Positions 37,583 through 46,518 of a stretch of DNA of 63,284 bases are shown here, piece after piece. Below the pieces are notes generated by a model that was not told where the DNA came from, ran no database searches, and worked only from the letters and a program-made list of their open reading frames with translations. Numbering within the stretch: position 1 is the first letter of the stretch; every line of letters starts with the position of its first letter. Made by a program: the position numbers and the translations under genes. Origin of the DNA: Deltaproteobacteria bacterium (GTDB lineage: Bacteria > Myxococcota_A > Polyangia > HGW-17). The DNA lies in contig JAFGWM010000070.1 in NCBI GenBank assembly GCA_016937155.1, forward strand, positions 1 through 63,284, written 5' to 3'.

Positions 37583-38416
37583 TTATAGACTCATGTTCCG
37601 ATTAAGCCGAATGATACGCTTATCCATATATTTTCTGAGTTTTCGGCCGCTATCCCCGTTTATCATACCATTTCTGACACTTTCAACATCAGTAATGATA
37701 CTTCCGGCAAGCTCAGTCACATGTGTATTAAGAAATGGAATTGTGGATAAAGGAGTGGTGGGGCCAGCCAGTATAAATTTTTGTCCGGTTTTTACAAGTT
37801 TATCAATATCATCAAAGGTATCGTTTACAATTGTGGTACCCGTAGCAATAATAATATCACATTCCGGCAGTAGTTCAGGCTCGCAACTGATGGGCAATAC
37901 ATCAGGATGATCAATTAGCTCAAAAATATACACTTTTCTGGAATACTTTTTAAGTTTTTCCATAACAGGGGAAAAATATCCAATAATACCACAGACCATA
38001 TCAGGTTGTATTTCAAGTTCTTCTATAAAATTAATATTTTCAAATCCCTCATTCAGTTTCATGCATAATGCGTTTATTCCAGCTAAAGCAAGAGATGAGT
38101 TCAGTGAATCGTGAGAACCAAGTTGTTCTGTAAGTTCACATAAATATTTCCCCTTCCATATCTGATTCTTTTCATCAGTATGGATTTTAATATTTTTGAT
38201 TGTGGTATCAGTTTTAAAATCTCTATAATTCCCAGTCTGGAGGTTACAACTTCCAGGCCTGATATTACCTTCCCAGGTTTTTTGATAGTGCATAGCAGTG
38301 CCGGCTTTTTGCGTTTCAAGAATTACCATCGTGCTTGAAACTCCAACAATGACTTCACTGATTTTTTCGTTCTGACCTATAGTTCTTGCAAATTTCTTTA
38401 AACTTTCGCTGATCAT
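37583..38416 (-). CDS. DUF364-family putative metal-chelating protein
   Basis: 277 aa, soluble. Matches the DUF364/DUF4213 pattern: an N-terminal EVIVGVSSTMVILET and SLALAGINAL region, then a Rossmann-like half with VCGIIGYFSPVMEKLKKYSR, PECDIIIATGTTIVNDTFDD and FILAGPTTPLSTIPF. The family is annotated as putative heavy-metal chelation on structural grounds. The ATG has CGGAG upstream. Divergently transcribed from the TonB receptor across a 91-bp region with a Mo-box-like palindrome. Confidence 0.78.
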   Translation of the reverse strand: MISESLKKFARTIGQNEKISEVIVGVSSTMVILETQKAGTAMHYQKTWEGNIRPGSCNLQTGNYRDFKTDTTIKNIKIHTDEKNQIWKGKYLCELTEQLGSHDSLNSSLALAGINALCMKLNEGFENINFIEELEIQPDMVCGIIGYFSPVMEKLKKYSRKVYIFELIDHPDVLPISCEPELLPECDIIIATGTTIVNDTFDDIDKLVKTGQKFILAGPTTPLSTIPFLNTHVTELAGSIITDVESVRNGMINGDSGRKLRKYMDKRIIRLNRNMSL

Positions 38417-38440
38417 GACACTCCGTTTTAAGTTTGACCT

Positions 38441-38464
38441 CGTTATAAATTCGTGTTAATAACG
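38441..38464. promoter_or_regulatory. Mo-box-like inverted repeat (candidate ModE operator)
   Basis: CGTTAT at 38441-38446 and ATAACG at 38459-38464 form perfect 6-bp arms, 12 bp apart. Known ModE operators in enteric and Rhodobacter genes have outer CG-TATAT / ATATA-CG arms with similar total length (about 24 bp). It lies between the divergent DUF364 and TonB receptor genes, and a TTGACC at 38434-38439 suggests overlap with a promoter. Confidence 0.45.
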
Positions 38465-38507
38465 ACTAGAGTTCTCTTATATCACAACAGAGATTCTTTT
38501 TAAACAT

Positions 38508-40538
38508 ATGCTTCCTGAATTTTTTATTATTCTAATACTGTTGACCAGTTCCCCAAAAGTGGATTCTCTTTCATCAGAAGATGACACACGTATCACCGTG
38601 AAGGGAAAAAGATTTAAATCTTCACGACTTGTTATTTCAAAGACAAAACTGGATGAAGAAATAAAAACTAATCTTGCATCCACTCTCATTGATATTCCTG
38701 AAATTGACATTTTATGGTCGCCTAAAAGTGGTGCATCAATTCAGGCATCTGGATTTGATGAGCGTTCTTTTAAAATATTTGTTATGGGTATCCCCTTTTC
38801 CGAAAGTTACAGTGGTCATCTGGATATTTCTGGAACTGAAAGAGGATTATTTTCCAGAATTGAATTTTCAACTGGAATCAGTTCACTCCTTAATGGACCT
38901 TCAAGTGCAGGAGGTGTATTGAACCTCACACCTAAAAGCAAATGCAATAAACACTCAATAACCGGAATCTTCAAAACCGGAAATTTTAACAGTTTACATC
39001 CTGATTTTTACACAGGTCTGAATGGATGTTCAAATTATAAAAATTCACATTTCAATATTGCAGTTTCTTATAATAACACTTCAGGCTACACATTACCTGA
39101 CAAGTTCAAGACCGATGGAATATATGCCCAATACCATGAAGATGGTGGAGTAAGAAATAAAAGTGCAGCCAGACGTTTCAATTTATCATTTCATTCTTCG
39201 CACACACTGAATTCATTTAATACCATTGACTTTTTCAGTGGATACTCCAGTTCACCAAGACAAATACCAACTTTTGAAAGTTCAAATTATGTGAGATACT
39301 GGTCATTTTCTGAATATTCAAGTCTTTTTGCTGCTGCTGTATGGAAAAAAAAATTCATTAATACAAAATTGGTAAATCTTAACGTTTCTTCTTTTCTTCA
39401 TTTACATACTGACGAACTGATTGACCATGGCGATCCTTCATATTCCGGAATAACCACGGATTCGCTGGCATGGTTTGCGAAAAGCTCTTATGAAAATTTC
39501 ACAGCAGGGATTTCTTTAATGCCTGAATTCAGACCATGGGATGACGGGTCTGTAATTTTTAAAATCCAGCATAAATTTGATCAGCACCTGCAAAGAGAAT
39601 TATCCGTTCAATCATACATTGATGGCGGATCCTATGATCCCTGGGAAAAATTCCACGCTCAAACCTCCACAGCTGTATTTTCCTATAATCATGATTTGAA
39701 ATTTTGTGTTGTGAATATGGAATCATCCATCAGTTTTATGGCCCTAACCGCAAGGGAAATAAAAAATGTAAGTTATGAAACTATGGAAAGAAAAATTCCA
39801 GGCACTGAACTTAGATTGAAAATCTCCAGGATGTGGTCATCTAACATATTGACAGAATTGTCAGTGGGGAAAAAGATAAGATATCCGACGCTGAAAGAAT
39901 TGTTCACCAATCATCTTGGAGGAAATCCGGACCTTGATGCTGAAACCGCATATATGAGTGATTTATCCGCAGTTTGGAAAAAAACTTGCGGTGTATCAGG
40001 TTTTCAAATCAGAACCAGGTTATTTCATCACCTGATAAATAACATGATAACCAGTTATGGTGATAGTTTCAGTAATACAGGTCATTCTCAAATAAGTGGT
40101 GGAATTCTTTCCGCTGCATTCAAACGGAAATTCATTATTGGAACGCCGGTGGTTTTTCAGGCTACCGGATCATTCAGAGAACTCTATACAAGGGATCTGG
40201 ATACAAACCGCCCACTTGATTACCGACCTTCACACTCATTCAAATCGTCCCTGACAATAAAACTTCCAAGTTTTTTCACAGTTTCAGCTGATTTGAAGTG
40301 GTATTCAAAACAGTATGCCTGGTGGTACGACACTGTAACATCCACATGGATAAAAGATATTCTACCCAATGGACTGATTACTTCATTTCTCATTTCTGCT
40401 CCCGTTTATAAAAATGCAGCAGTAACAATTTCCATTTTTGCTCAACTGACCAACGCTCTGGATACCATTTATATGTCCGGCTCCCTTGAACCAAGAGCTG
40501 GCAGGACTTTATTTACAGGGATTAAAGGTAAACTTTAA
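38508..40538 (+). CDS. TonB-dependent outer-membrane receptor
   Basis: 676 aa. Short export signal (1-20), then a TonB-box-like ITVKGKR, a plug domain (about 45-145: STLIDIPEIDILWSPKSGAS, IEFSTGISSLLNGPSSAGGV) and a 22-strand-type barrel of alternating aromatic/polar strands ending in F-T-G-I-K-G-K-L. Blocks RYPTLKELFTNHLGGNPDLD and DYRPSHSFKSSLTIKLPSFF are typical of siderophore/cobalamin-type receptors. No strong Shine-Dalgarno seen. The next gene, 18 bp downstream, is a lipoprotein. Substrate is likely a metal complex, given the neighbours. Confidence 0.86.
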   Translation: MLPEFFIILILLTSSPKVDSLSSEDDTRITVKGKRFKSSRLVISKTKLDEEIKTNLASTLIDIPEIDILWSPKSGASIQASGFDERSFKIFVMGIPFSESYSGHLDISGTERGLFSRIEFSTGISSLLNGPSSAGGVLNLTPKSKCNKHSITGIFKTGNFNSLHPDFYTGLNGCSNYKNSHFNIAVSYNNTSGYTLPDKFKTDGIYAQYHEDGGVRNKSAARRFNLSFHSSHTLNSFNTIDFFSGYSSSPRQIPTFESSNYVRYWSFSEYSSLFAAAVWKKKFINTKLVNLNVSSFLHLHTDELIDHGDPSYSGITTDSLAWFAKSSYENFTAGISLMPEFRPWDDGSVIFKIQHKFDQHLQRELSVQSYIDGGSYDPWEKFHAQTSTAVFSYNHDLKFCVVNMESSISFMALTAREIKNVSYETMERKIPGTELRLKISRMWSSNILTELSVGKKIRYPTLKELFTNHLGGNPDLDAETAYMSDLSAVWKKTCGVSGFQIRTRLFHHLINNMITSYGDSFSNTGHSQISGGILSAAFKRKFIIGTPVVFQATGSFRELYTRDLDTNRPLDYRPSHSFKSSLTIKLPSFFTVSADLKWYSKQYAWWYDTVTSTWIKDILPNGLITSFLISAPVYKNAAVTISIFAQLTNALDTIYMSGSLEPRAGRTLFTGIKGKL

Positions 40539-40556
40539 ATATGAAAGGAATATAAA

Positions 40557-41192
40557 ATGAAAAAACTTTTAATTTTCACACTATCGGTATTTTCGTTTCT
40601 TCTCATTCAGTGTACTGGGGATACACCGGATGAAAGTACTTCTGAATATACATTTATGGATGGGGAAGATGCTGACTGTGAGTTTGACCGATTAACTTTT
40701 TCACTTCCTTCGGGAATCATTGAAGTATCTATAAATGGATTGATGGTTGAAGAAATGAATGGCGCCAATAAACTCACAGCTGACACAGTGGAAACTGTAA
40801 CAAGACGTGGAGTCCGTTTTTCAGATATCTTTTCACTTGCCGGTATCAGTTTACCTGATGAGACACCGGTTAACTGCATAGCAAGAGACGGATATGATCC
40901 TCTGAGAACTAAACTTGAGGGAGATATCTCAAAACTTCCCACTTTTGGATTCCTCAGAGATTACGGATATATTTATGTTGGAAATCCTGGAGACAAGGAT
41001 CCACTTTATCCTGAAATGGAAGGTAAAACTCTTATGGTTGACTATGATATTGAAGATGAAGGGGAAATTCCAGAATATTTAGGAGGAACCCTTGCATCTC
41101 TTGGTATCTTCCGATGGATGATGGTTGAATATATGGATGAAAATCAATTCGGAATTTTCGAAATGAATCTTGAGTCAACTAATGAGGATTAG
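40557..41192 (+). CDS. Lipoprotein, possible substrate-binding partner of the TonB receptor
   Basis: 211 aa. Lipoprotein signal ends at C19 (LLIQC). After an acidic linker comes a compact domain with VTRRGVRFSDIFSLAGISLP and VNCIARDGYDPLRTKL, which faintly recalls the molybdopterin-binding oxidoreductase fold (RGV.L.DLL...V...A.DGY), though catalytic or cofactor ligands cannot be assigned. A run of Asp/Glu follows near the C-terminus. AAAGGAATA precedes the ATG. It overlaps the convergent ModE-like gene by 14 bp. Confidence 0.7.
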   Translation: MKKLLIFTLSVFSFLLIQCTGDTPDESTSEYTFMDGEDADCEFDRLTFSLPSGIIEVSINGLMVEEMNGANKLTADTVETVTRRGVRFSDIFSLAGISLPDETPVNCIARDGYDPLRTKLEGDISKLPTFGFLRDYGYIYVGNPGDKDPLYPEMEGKTLMVDYDIEDEGEIPEYLGGTLASLGIFRWMMVEYMDENQFGIFEMNLESTNED

Positions 41193-41523
41193 ATTCAACA
41201 AATATTTCATTGAATTTTTCATTTGAAAAAGAAGTTATCTGCTGATGAAGATGTTCAAATTTCTCGATAAATGCAATACCTTCAGGAGTGACAAAACTGT
41301 TTCCACCTCTGATGCCACCTCTGGTACGAATAACAAGACTGTATCCAAGGGCCTTCTCAAGCCTGTCTATTATTTTAACTGCCTTGGGATAGGACATTTT
41401 CATCTGCATTGCACTTTTTCTAACACTTCCAAATTGTTCCACACCCCTAAGAAGCCAAACCAGACCTATTCCCATGAAGGAGCCATCATCATCGTTTAGT
41501 GAAATTTTTACACGAACTTTCAA
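41179..41523 (-). CDS. Stand-alone ModE-type winged-helix regulator
   Basis: 114 aa from a TTG at 41523 with GGAGG 5 nt upstream. Carries the ModE N-terminal domain: GLVWLLRGVEQFGSVRKSAM, MSYPKAVKIIDRLEKALGYS, LVIRTRGGIRGGNSFVTPEG. In E. coli ModE this domain binds DNA, and a C-terminal molbindin domain binds molybdate. That second domain is absent here, as in many stand-alone relatives. A longer frame to 41841 exists but runs over the divergent gene and lacks support. It probably controls this island; a palindrome sits at its start. Confidence 0.8.
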   Translation of the reverse strand: MKVRVKISLNDDDGSFMGIGLVWLLRGVEQFGSVRKSAMQMKMSYPKAVKIIDRLEKALGYSLVIRTRGGIRGGNSFVTPEGIAFIEKFEHLHQQITSFSNEKFNEIFVESNPH

Positions 41524-41533
41524 TTTAACCTCC

Positions 41534-41553
41534 AGTAATGTTACGTCATTACT
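41534..41553. promoter_or_regulatory. Operator-like palindrome between the ModE-type regulator and the NTPase gene
   Basis: AGTAATG at 41534-41540 and CATTACT at 41547-41553 are perfect 7-bp arms around TTACGT. The site lies next to the regulator's Shine-Dalgarno and 17 bp before the divergent NTPase start, fitting autoregulation of both genes. Confidence 0.5.
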
Positions 41554-41569
41554 TTTACAGGTACATATA

Positions 41570-43042
41570 ATGATTTTCAAGACTTCATATATTATTGTGA
41601 CTGGCAGCATAGGAGTTGGAAAAACCACTTTTCTTAATACTGTCTCCGGAAAATTGAAATCTCCACATGTCAAAGGCATTACCTTCACCGCACCATTTGC
41701 CAGAAACAAGGAACCTTCAAATATATATTTTTTTAACCCTATTGGCATTCCCTCTGAAAACGAAATATGGGCTAAAAGAAACACTGATAAAACATGGAAT
41801 TTCAATTTTGACAGTTTAAATAAATATACTTCAATTCTCATCAGTTATCTTGAAGAGCATAGGCTTTCCACTCTCATTCTTGATGATATTGGTCCACTTG
41901 AACTTCAAAATAATGGCTTCAATTCTATTATGAATTCAATTGATAACTACTTGATTCAGACAGTTATAATTGGAGTTAAAAAATCATTTATTACTGATAT
42001 TACAGATAAATTTAAAATAGAAAATCCATATGTAATAGATCTTGATCAAACCACTTCCGAAGATGCAATGACTCAGTGTTCAGAAATATTTAAACAGCAG
42101 TATATAAAAAACACCGGAATATTTTCGGGATATACTGCAATAGTGGAAACAGGTTTCGGTTCTCTGGCCCATGCATGGAAAATTCCTCTAAGAGGTCACA
42201 TTTTGTCAACAATTCAGGCAATTATGCTTATTTCATTCGGAGGATTTACCAAGGGAAAAGGAATTTTCAGGATATCCTTCCTGACAGCATTCCTGAAAAT
42301 ATTTTCTCCACTTCATAACCCTATAAAACCCATGTTTTTTATTTGGCTTCAAGGTAGTATCCTGGCAACACCAATATATTATCTGGGGTGGAATATTTTT
42401 TCAGTTATTGCTGGAAGCGTATTAATGGGTTGGAGCGTAACGGCATTTTCTCTGGCCACAAATTATCTTCTTTTCGGTGAAATATGGTTTACAGCAATAA
42501 ATAATCTTTCTCGTGTAATTTTCAGAGCATTTGCCTTTAACGGTGGATTTTTCCATCTAATTTTATTTCTATTGGTTTTAAAAGCCCTTATTTCATCAGT
42601 TTTTGGATTTCTTTCATATAAAGGCTATTTTATTACCAGAATAAACAGAATAAAAACAAAAAATCACAGTGTAATAAAAAATAAATACGGAAAAAGTAAA
42701 AAATCAAATTTAGAAAGTATGAAAGGAGCATTTAAGGATTTTTTAAAACCTGGCTTTTTTATCCTTTGGTCTCTTTCCATTGTTGTAATTATACTCTTAA
42801 CTCAAAACAGCACATTTCAGATTATTCTTACGGTATTAAGAAGTCTGGCAGTAACCCTGATACTGTTTTTTATGATAAGAAAAATCGATATAAATAAACT
42901 GACTGAAAAACTTGAAAAAGGGAAAAACACAGAGATAAAGCAATCAATTATTCATAGTCTGGCAGTGATGCAGGGTACGGAAAACAAGGATAAAACTCAG
43001 GAAAGTGAAGCATCTTCTGAAAGCTCAGTTATTCTCTCCTGA
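41570..43042 (+). CDS. P-loop NTPase fused to a polytopic membrane domain
   Basis: 490 aa from the ATG at 41570. Residues 1-190 are a THEP1/DUF265-like NTPase: Walker A GSIGVGKTT (12-20), Walker B LILDDIGPLEL and VVIIGVKK-like strand. Residues about 205-440 hold six or seven hydrophobic helices, including LRGHILSTIQAIMLISFGG, LTAFLKIFSPLHNPIKPMF and SVLMGWSVTAFSLATNYLLF, which recall ECF-type transporter membrane components. A charged C-terminal tail follows. An in-frame extension to 41474 would overlap the divergent regulator and is not used. Its last 46 bp overlap the convergent Lon-like gene. Confidence 0.7.
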   Translation: MIFKTSYIIVTGSIGVGKTTFLNTVSGKLKSPHVKGITFTAPFARNKEPSNIYFFNPIGIPSENEIWAKRNTDKTWNFNFDSLNKYTSILISYLEEHRLSTLILDDIGPLELQNNGFNSIMNSIDNYLIQTVIIGVKKSFITDITDKFKIENPYVIDLDQTTSEDAMTQCSEIFKQQYIKNTGIFSGYTAIVETGFGSLAHAWKIPLRGHILSTIQAIMLISFGGFTKGKGIFRISFLTAFLKIFSPLHNPIKPMFFIWLQGSILATPIYYLGWNIFSVIAGSVLMGWSVTAFSLATNYLLFGEIWFTAINNLSRVIFRAFAFNGGFFHLILFLLVLKALISSVFGFLSYKGYFITRINRIKTKNHSVIKNKYGKSKKSNLESMKGAFKDFLKPGFFILWSLSIVVIILLTQNSTFQIILTVLRSLAVTLILFFMIRKIDINKLTEKLEKGKNTEIKQSIIHSLAVMQGTENKDKTQESEASSESSVILS

Positions 43043-45492
43043 ACATAATAATTCACACTGCCCTTTGTCCACTCCTTGTCAAATACTCCTGATTTGACAC
43101 CGGTGAGAATTTCAATGCCCTCATCAATAGTTGAAATAGCATAAATTGTGAATTTTCCATCCTTAACTGCATCCACAACCTCATCATCAAGCATCAGGTT
43201 TCTGACATTGGCCTTGGGAATGATTACACCATTACCCCTGTCATGTGTAAATCCCTGCATTTTGCATACCTCGAAGAAACCCTCTATTTTTTCGTTAACA
43301 CCGCCAATAGCTTGAATTACACCCTGCTGATTCACACTTCCTGTGACGGCAATACCCTGATATATAGGGATATCACTCAGGGATGAAAGAAGGGCGAAAA
43401 GTTCCGTGGAGGAAGCACTATCACCCTCAACCTGAGAATAACTCTGCTCAAATGTTATTGAAGCTGAAATATTCATGGGTTTTTCTTTTGCAAAACGGCC
43501 ACTGAGATATCCAACCATTATCAGTGAACCCTTATCGTGAATATTACCGCTGAGATTCACTTCCCTGTCAATATTCACAATACCCTTATCTCCTGCATAA
43601 GTGATTGCTGTAATTCTTGAAGGAATACCGAATGCATAATCCCCCATATCATAAACAGCCATTCCATTTATCTGGCCAACCACTTCACTGTGAATATCAA
43701 TAAGTATCGTGCTTGTCTTTATTTCCCGGAGAGCCAGTTTTTCTATTCTGTTATGTCTGCGTTTTCTTTCATCAAGAGCTTTCTCAACATCCTTCAGATC
43801 AATAAACCTTGGACGTTTGGTTCTTTCCCTTGCCCAGAAATCCGACTCGGCAATAAGTTCTATGAGAGTACTTGTTTTATTTGTAACAAGATCCTGATCA
43901 CTGGTAATTCTTGATGAAAACTCAACAATTCTTGCAACAGCCCGTGCATGCAAAGGCAGGAAATTCTCCTCCTCACACACCTGTCCAAGAAAACGGGCCA
44001 TGTCCATTATATTGTGTTCGTTTCTATCCATAAATGGTGAAAAATCAGCCTTTACCTTGAAGAGTCTGTTAAACTCCTCGTCATGATTCTGTAAAATATA
44101 GAATATATCGTCATTACCAACCAGAATAACTTTAACATCAAGGGGAACCGGTGCAGGTTTAACAGTACCGGTGATTCTTGGTCTTCCTTTATCTCTAAGT
44201 TCTTCAACCCTTAACTCACGATGTCTGAGAGCCTTTTTCAGAGCGTACCATGCTGCATTATTTGAAAGAACATCAGTACACTGGAGAATAAGGTATCCAC
44301 CATTAGCCTTGTGAAGAGCCCCCGGACGGATCAGAGAATGATCAGTGTTAAGGGCGCCATTCATTTCATTGTATTCAAGATATCCCAGAAGATTAGAGAA
44401 AGAAGGAACTTTCTCGGTAATTACAGGTGCACTTTCAGCCTTGGATCTATCCACCAGAACATTTATCCTGAACTCAACCGGAAGAGCATCTCCCATAGCT
44501 ACCAGTTCTTTCATCTGCTCGAGTATTTCCGGTGGAATTTCCATCTCATCTTCCTTTGAGGGGGAGAAATCCTTGGGCACAAAGTCAAGATAGTTATTGA
44601 TAAAATAGTCCTTAAGGTGTGAGAAGTATGCATCCACAGTCTTGTTTTTAACCAGAAGTTTTTCCTTCACTTCCTTGAGAAGTCTTTCAATCAGTGGAGT
44701 CAGACGTTTGACTTCCTCTTTATCAATTATATCCTGAAAATCCTTTTCCATGGTTCGCTGACGTCTGTCAAACTCCAGTGTCAGTTCAAGAAGTTCAAGA
44801 TTTGCCTGATTCAACTGCTGCTGGAGTGAAAGAACCTGAGAGTCAACTTCCTCAAAACTCATCATCTCCTCTTCAGTGATAAGCTCTCCATTAAAGAGTG
44901 CTGCAGGTACAAGATCCCCATCCTCTGAAACTTTTATATGAATACCTCTGGCAGTGGCCTCTTCCATGAGTTCCTGAAGACTGTCATTTAAAGCCTTTCT
45001 GGCTTTTGTTGTCATATCACTTCTGAGCCTGTTCATTGCAGGAGCAGTAAGAATACGCTGAGTTTCTATCTGCAATTCACTGTGGGTTTTTCTCATCAGT
45101 TCAGCCCAAAGTGCCCCCTTCCCCGCAGGAAGAATCAGACCTATCGGTTCATAAGGATCATCGAAATTATATATGTAACAGATATCACCGGGAATAGGAT
45201 CCTTTAGGGCTCTTTGCTTGACAATTCTGGTTATCGTGCTTGTCTTCCCGCTTCCACTGTTTCCCACTGCAAAAATATTGAAACCACGACTTTTTATGGA
45301 CAAACCAAACTCAATGGCATCCAGCGCGTCTTTCTGATCAAGCATCCCTTTCCACTGGGGAAGCTCCTTTGTGGTTACAAAACCAAGACTGGAATAATCA
45401 CATTTTCGGTTCAGTTTATCCAGAGGCACCTGATATTTATTTAGAACTGACTTGGCAACTTTCTTGACGTTTTTTTTCACGTAGATCTCCAT
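42997..45492 (-). CDS. Lon-related ATP-dependent protease (LonB-like, AAA_32 type)
   Basis: 831 aa. AAA+ region with Walker A GNSGSGKTSTI (near 88), an inserted coiled-coil segment (about 200-300), Walker B-like GGYLILQCTDVL, then a C-terminal S16 protease domain with the catalytic Ser in VEGDSASSTEL and the Lys in GGVNEKIEGF. This layout is the Lon-related putative protease family distinct from classical Lon. Likely a cytoplasmic quality-control protease. No clear Shine-Dalgarno before the ATG. Confidence 0.9.
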   Translation of the reverse strand: MEIYVKKNVKKVAKSVLNKYQVPLDKLNRKCDYSSLGFVTTKELPQWKGMLDQKDALDAIEFGLSIKSRGFNIFAVGNSGSGKTSTITRIVKQRALKDPIPGDICYIYNFDDPYEPIGLILPAGKGALWAELMRKTHSELQIETQRILTAPAMNRLRSDMTTKARKALNDSLQELMEEATARGIHIKVSEDGDLVPAALFNGELITEEEMMSFEEVDSQVLSLQQQLNQANLELLELTLEFDRRQRTMEKDFQDIIDKEEVKRLTPLIERLLKEVKEKLLVKNKTVDAYFSHLKDYFINNYLDFVPKDFSPSKEDEMEIPPEILEQMKELVAMGDALPVEFRINVLVDRSKAESAPVITEKVPSFSNLLGYLEYNEMNGALNTDHSLIRPGALHKANGGYLILQCTDVLSNNAAWYALKKALRHRELRVEELRDKGRPRITGTVKPAPVPLDVKVILVGNDDIFYILQNHDEEFNRLFKVKADFSPFMDRNEHNIMDMARFLGQVCEEENFLPLHARAVARIVEFSSRITSDQDLVTNKTSTLIELIAESDFWARERTKRPRFIDLKDVEKALDERKRRHNRIEKLALREIKTSTILIDIHSEVVGQINGMAVYDMGDYAFGIPSRITAITYAGDKGIVNIDREVNLSGNIHDKGSLIMVGYLSGRFAKEKPMNISASITFEQSYSQVEGDSASSTELFALLSSLSDIPIYQGIAVTGSVNQQGVIQAIGGVNEKIEGFFEVCKMQGFTHDRGNGVIIPKANVRNLMLDDEVVDAVKDGKFTIYAISTIDEGIEILTGVKSGVFDKEWTKGSVNYYVQERITELSEDASLS

Positions 45493-45517
45493 TTTTTCGT
45501 AAAGTTAATGGATTTAA

Positions 45518-46342
45518 CTATTTTTTCCCATTTCTGTCTGAAGGAGGGGCTATTGAAGTGTCTTCCGTTCGTAGTTTTTCAACACTGGCAGCTTTGTCAA
45601 CTTTCAGATGTTTAAATTTATCACTTACGAAACGACCATCCTTGTTTCTGATACGATCCATATCTCCATCACAGTCAATATCCCATGAAATACTGATTAA
45701 CTTACCTTCTGTGTCAAAGTTTTCATAATAATTATATGAAGGACAAACTCTCACAGGACTCCCCACAGGATTAATAACTTTAAGTGCAATCTGAGCTATA
45801 AGACCATCATTATAGGTTTTTTCAACTTCCCAGAATGATTCATCTCCATCAGTATTCTGAAGTTCACGGAAGATAACTCCGTTTCTGTAAATTCTTCTGA
45901 GATCTATAATACCGTCTCTGTCCCAGTCCTGCTGTACTTCTTTTGTTATTTTCCCTGAAGGATCATAGAAATAAAAAAGATCCATAAGACCATCACCATT
46001 CAGGTCAACCTCCCGGCAGGCAAGAGTGTTGTCATTTCTGTAATATTTAATCACACCGATTGGATTGACTGATGTTATGTACAGCTCTTTTCTCGAAAGT
46101 GAGGGTGCAGCCGCTGTTGAACTGGTCTTCTTCAACTCCTCATGCTGCCATTTTGAACACCTTTCCTTGACCCTTTCCAGAGCTTTTTTATCGGCACAGA
46201 CCCTTACCTTTGGACAGTTGCATGCCGCTTTTGGTTTATCAGTCTTTTCAGCTGTGGTCTTCGACTTCTTCTTTGATTTACATGATGTGTTAAACAACGA
46301 AAAAGCCAATACGAATACAATAAGAAACTTCATCTTATGCAA
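45518..46342 (-). CDS. Lipoprotein with Asp-rich calcium-type repeats
   Basis: 274 aa from a TTG at 46342 (AGGAAG 6 nt upstream); the ATG at 46333 is equally possible. Signal with lipobox FNTSC, Lys/Thr linker, Cys cluster ACNCPKVRVCADKK, then repeats of D-x-(N/D)-x-D-G type: REVDLNGDGLMDLFYFYD, QQDWDRDGIIDLRRIY, WDIDCDGDMDRIRN. These resemble calcium-binding loops of envelope proteins. Function unknown. About 25 bp after the Lon-like gene in the same direction. Confidence 0.7.
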   Translation of the reverse strand: MHKMKFLIVFVLAFSLFNTSCKSKKKSKTTAEKTDKPKAACNCPKVRVCADKKALERVKERCSKWQHEELKKTSSTAAAPSLSRKELYITSVNPIGVIKYYRNDNTLACREVDLNGDGLMDLFYFYDPSGKITKEVQQDWDRDGIIDLRRIYRNGVIFRELQNTDGDESFWEVEKTYNDGLIAQIALKVINPVGSPVRVCPSYNYYENFDTEGKLISISWDIDCDGDMDRIRNKDGRFVSDKFKHLKVDKAASVEKLRTEDTSIAPPSDRNGKK

Positions 46343-46518
46343 GACACACTTCCTTTCTCTATAGAAGTACAACCTTGAACTGCGCTTTCAAAATACCTCA
46401 CAAGAATAAATCATTAATAGAAACGCAGGTCAACAGTTTAGCACCATTTCCCCCAGTATACAGAACAGATTTACACAAAAATATAAGATCAGGATATTGA
46501 ACGGGACAAACAGTTGAC

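Noticed and set aside
41524-41841. Longer N-terminus of the ModE-type regulator
   Set aside because: It runs antisense through the NTPase P-loop region, and a TTG with GGAGG at 41523 gives the standard ModE domain start.
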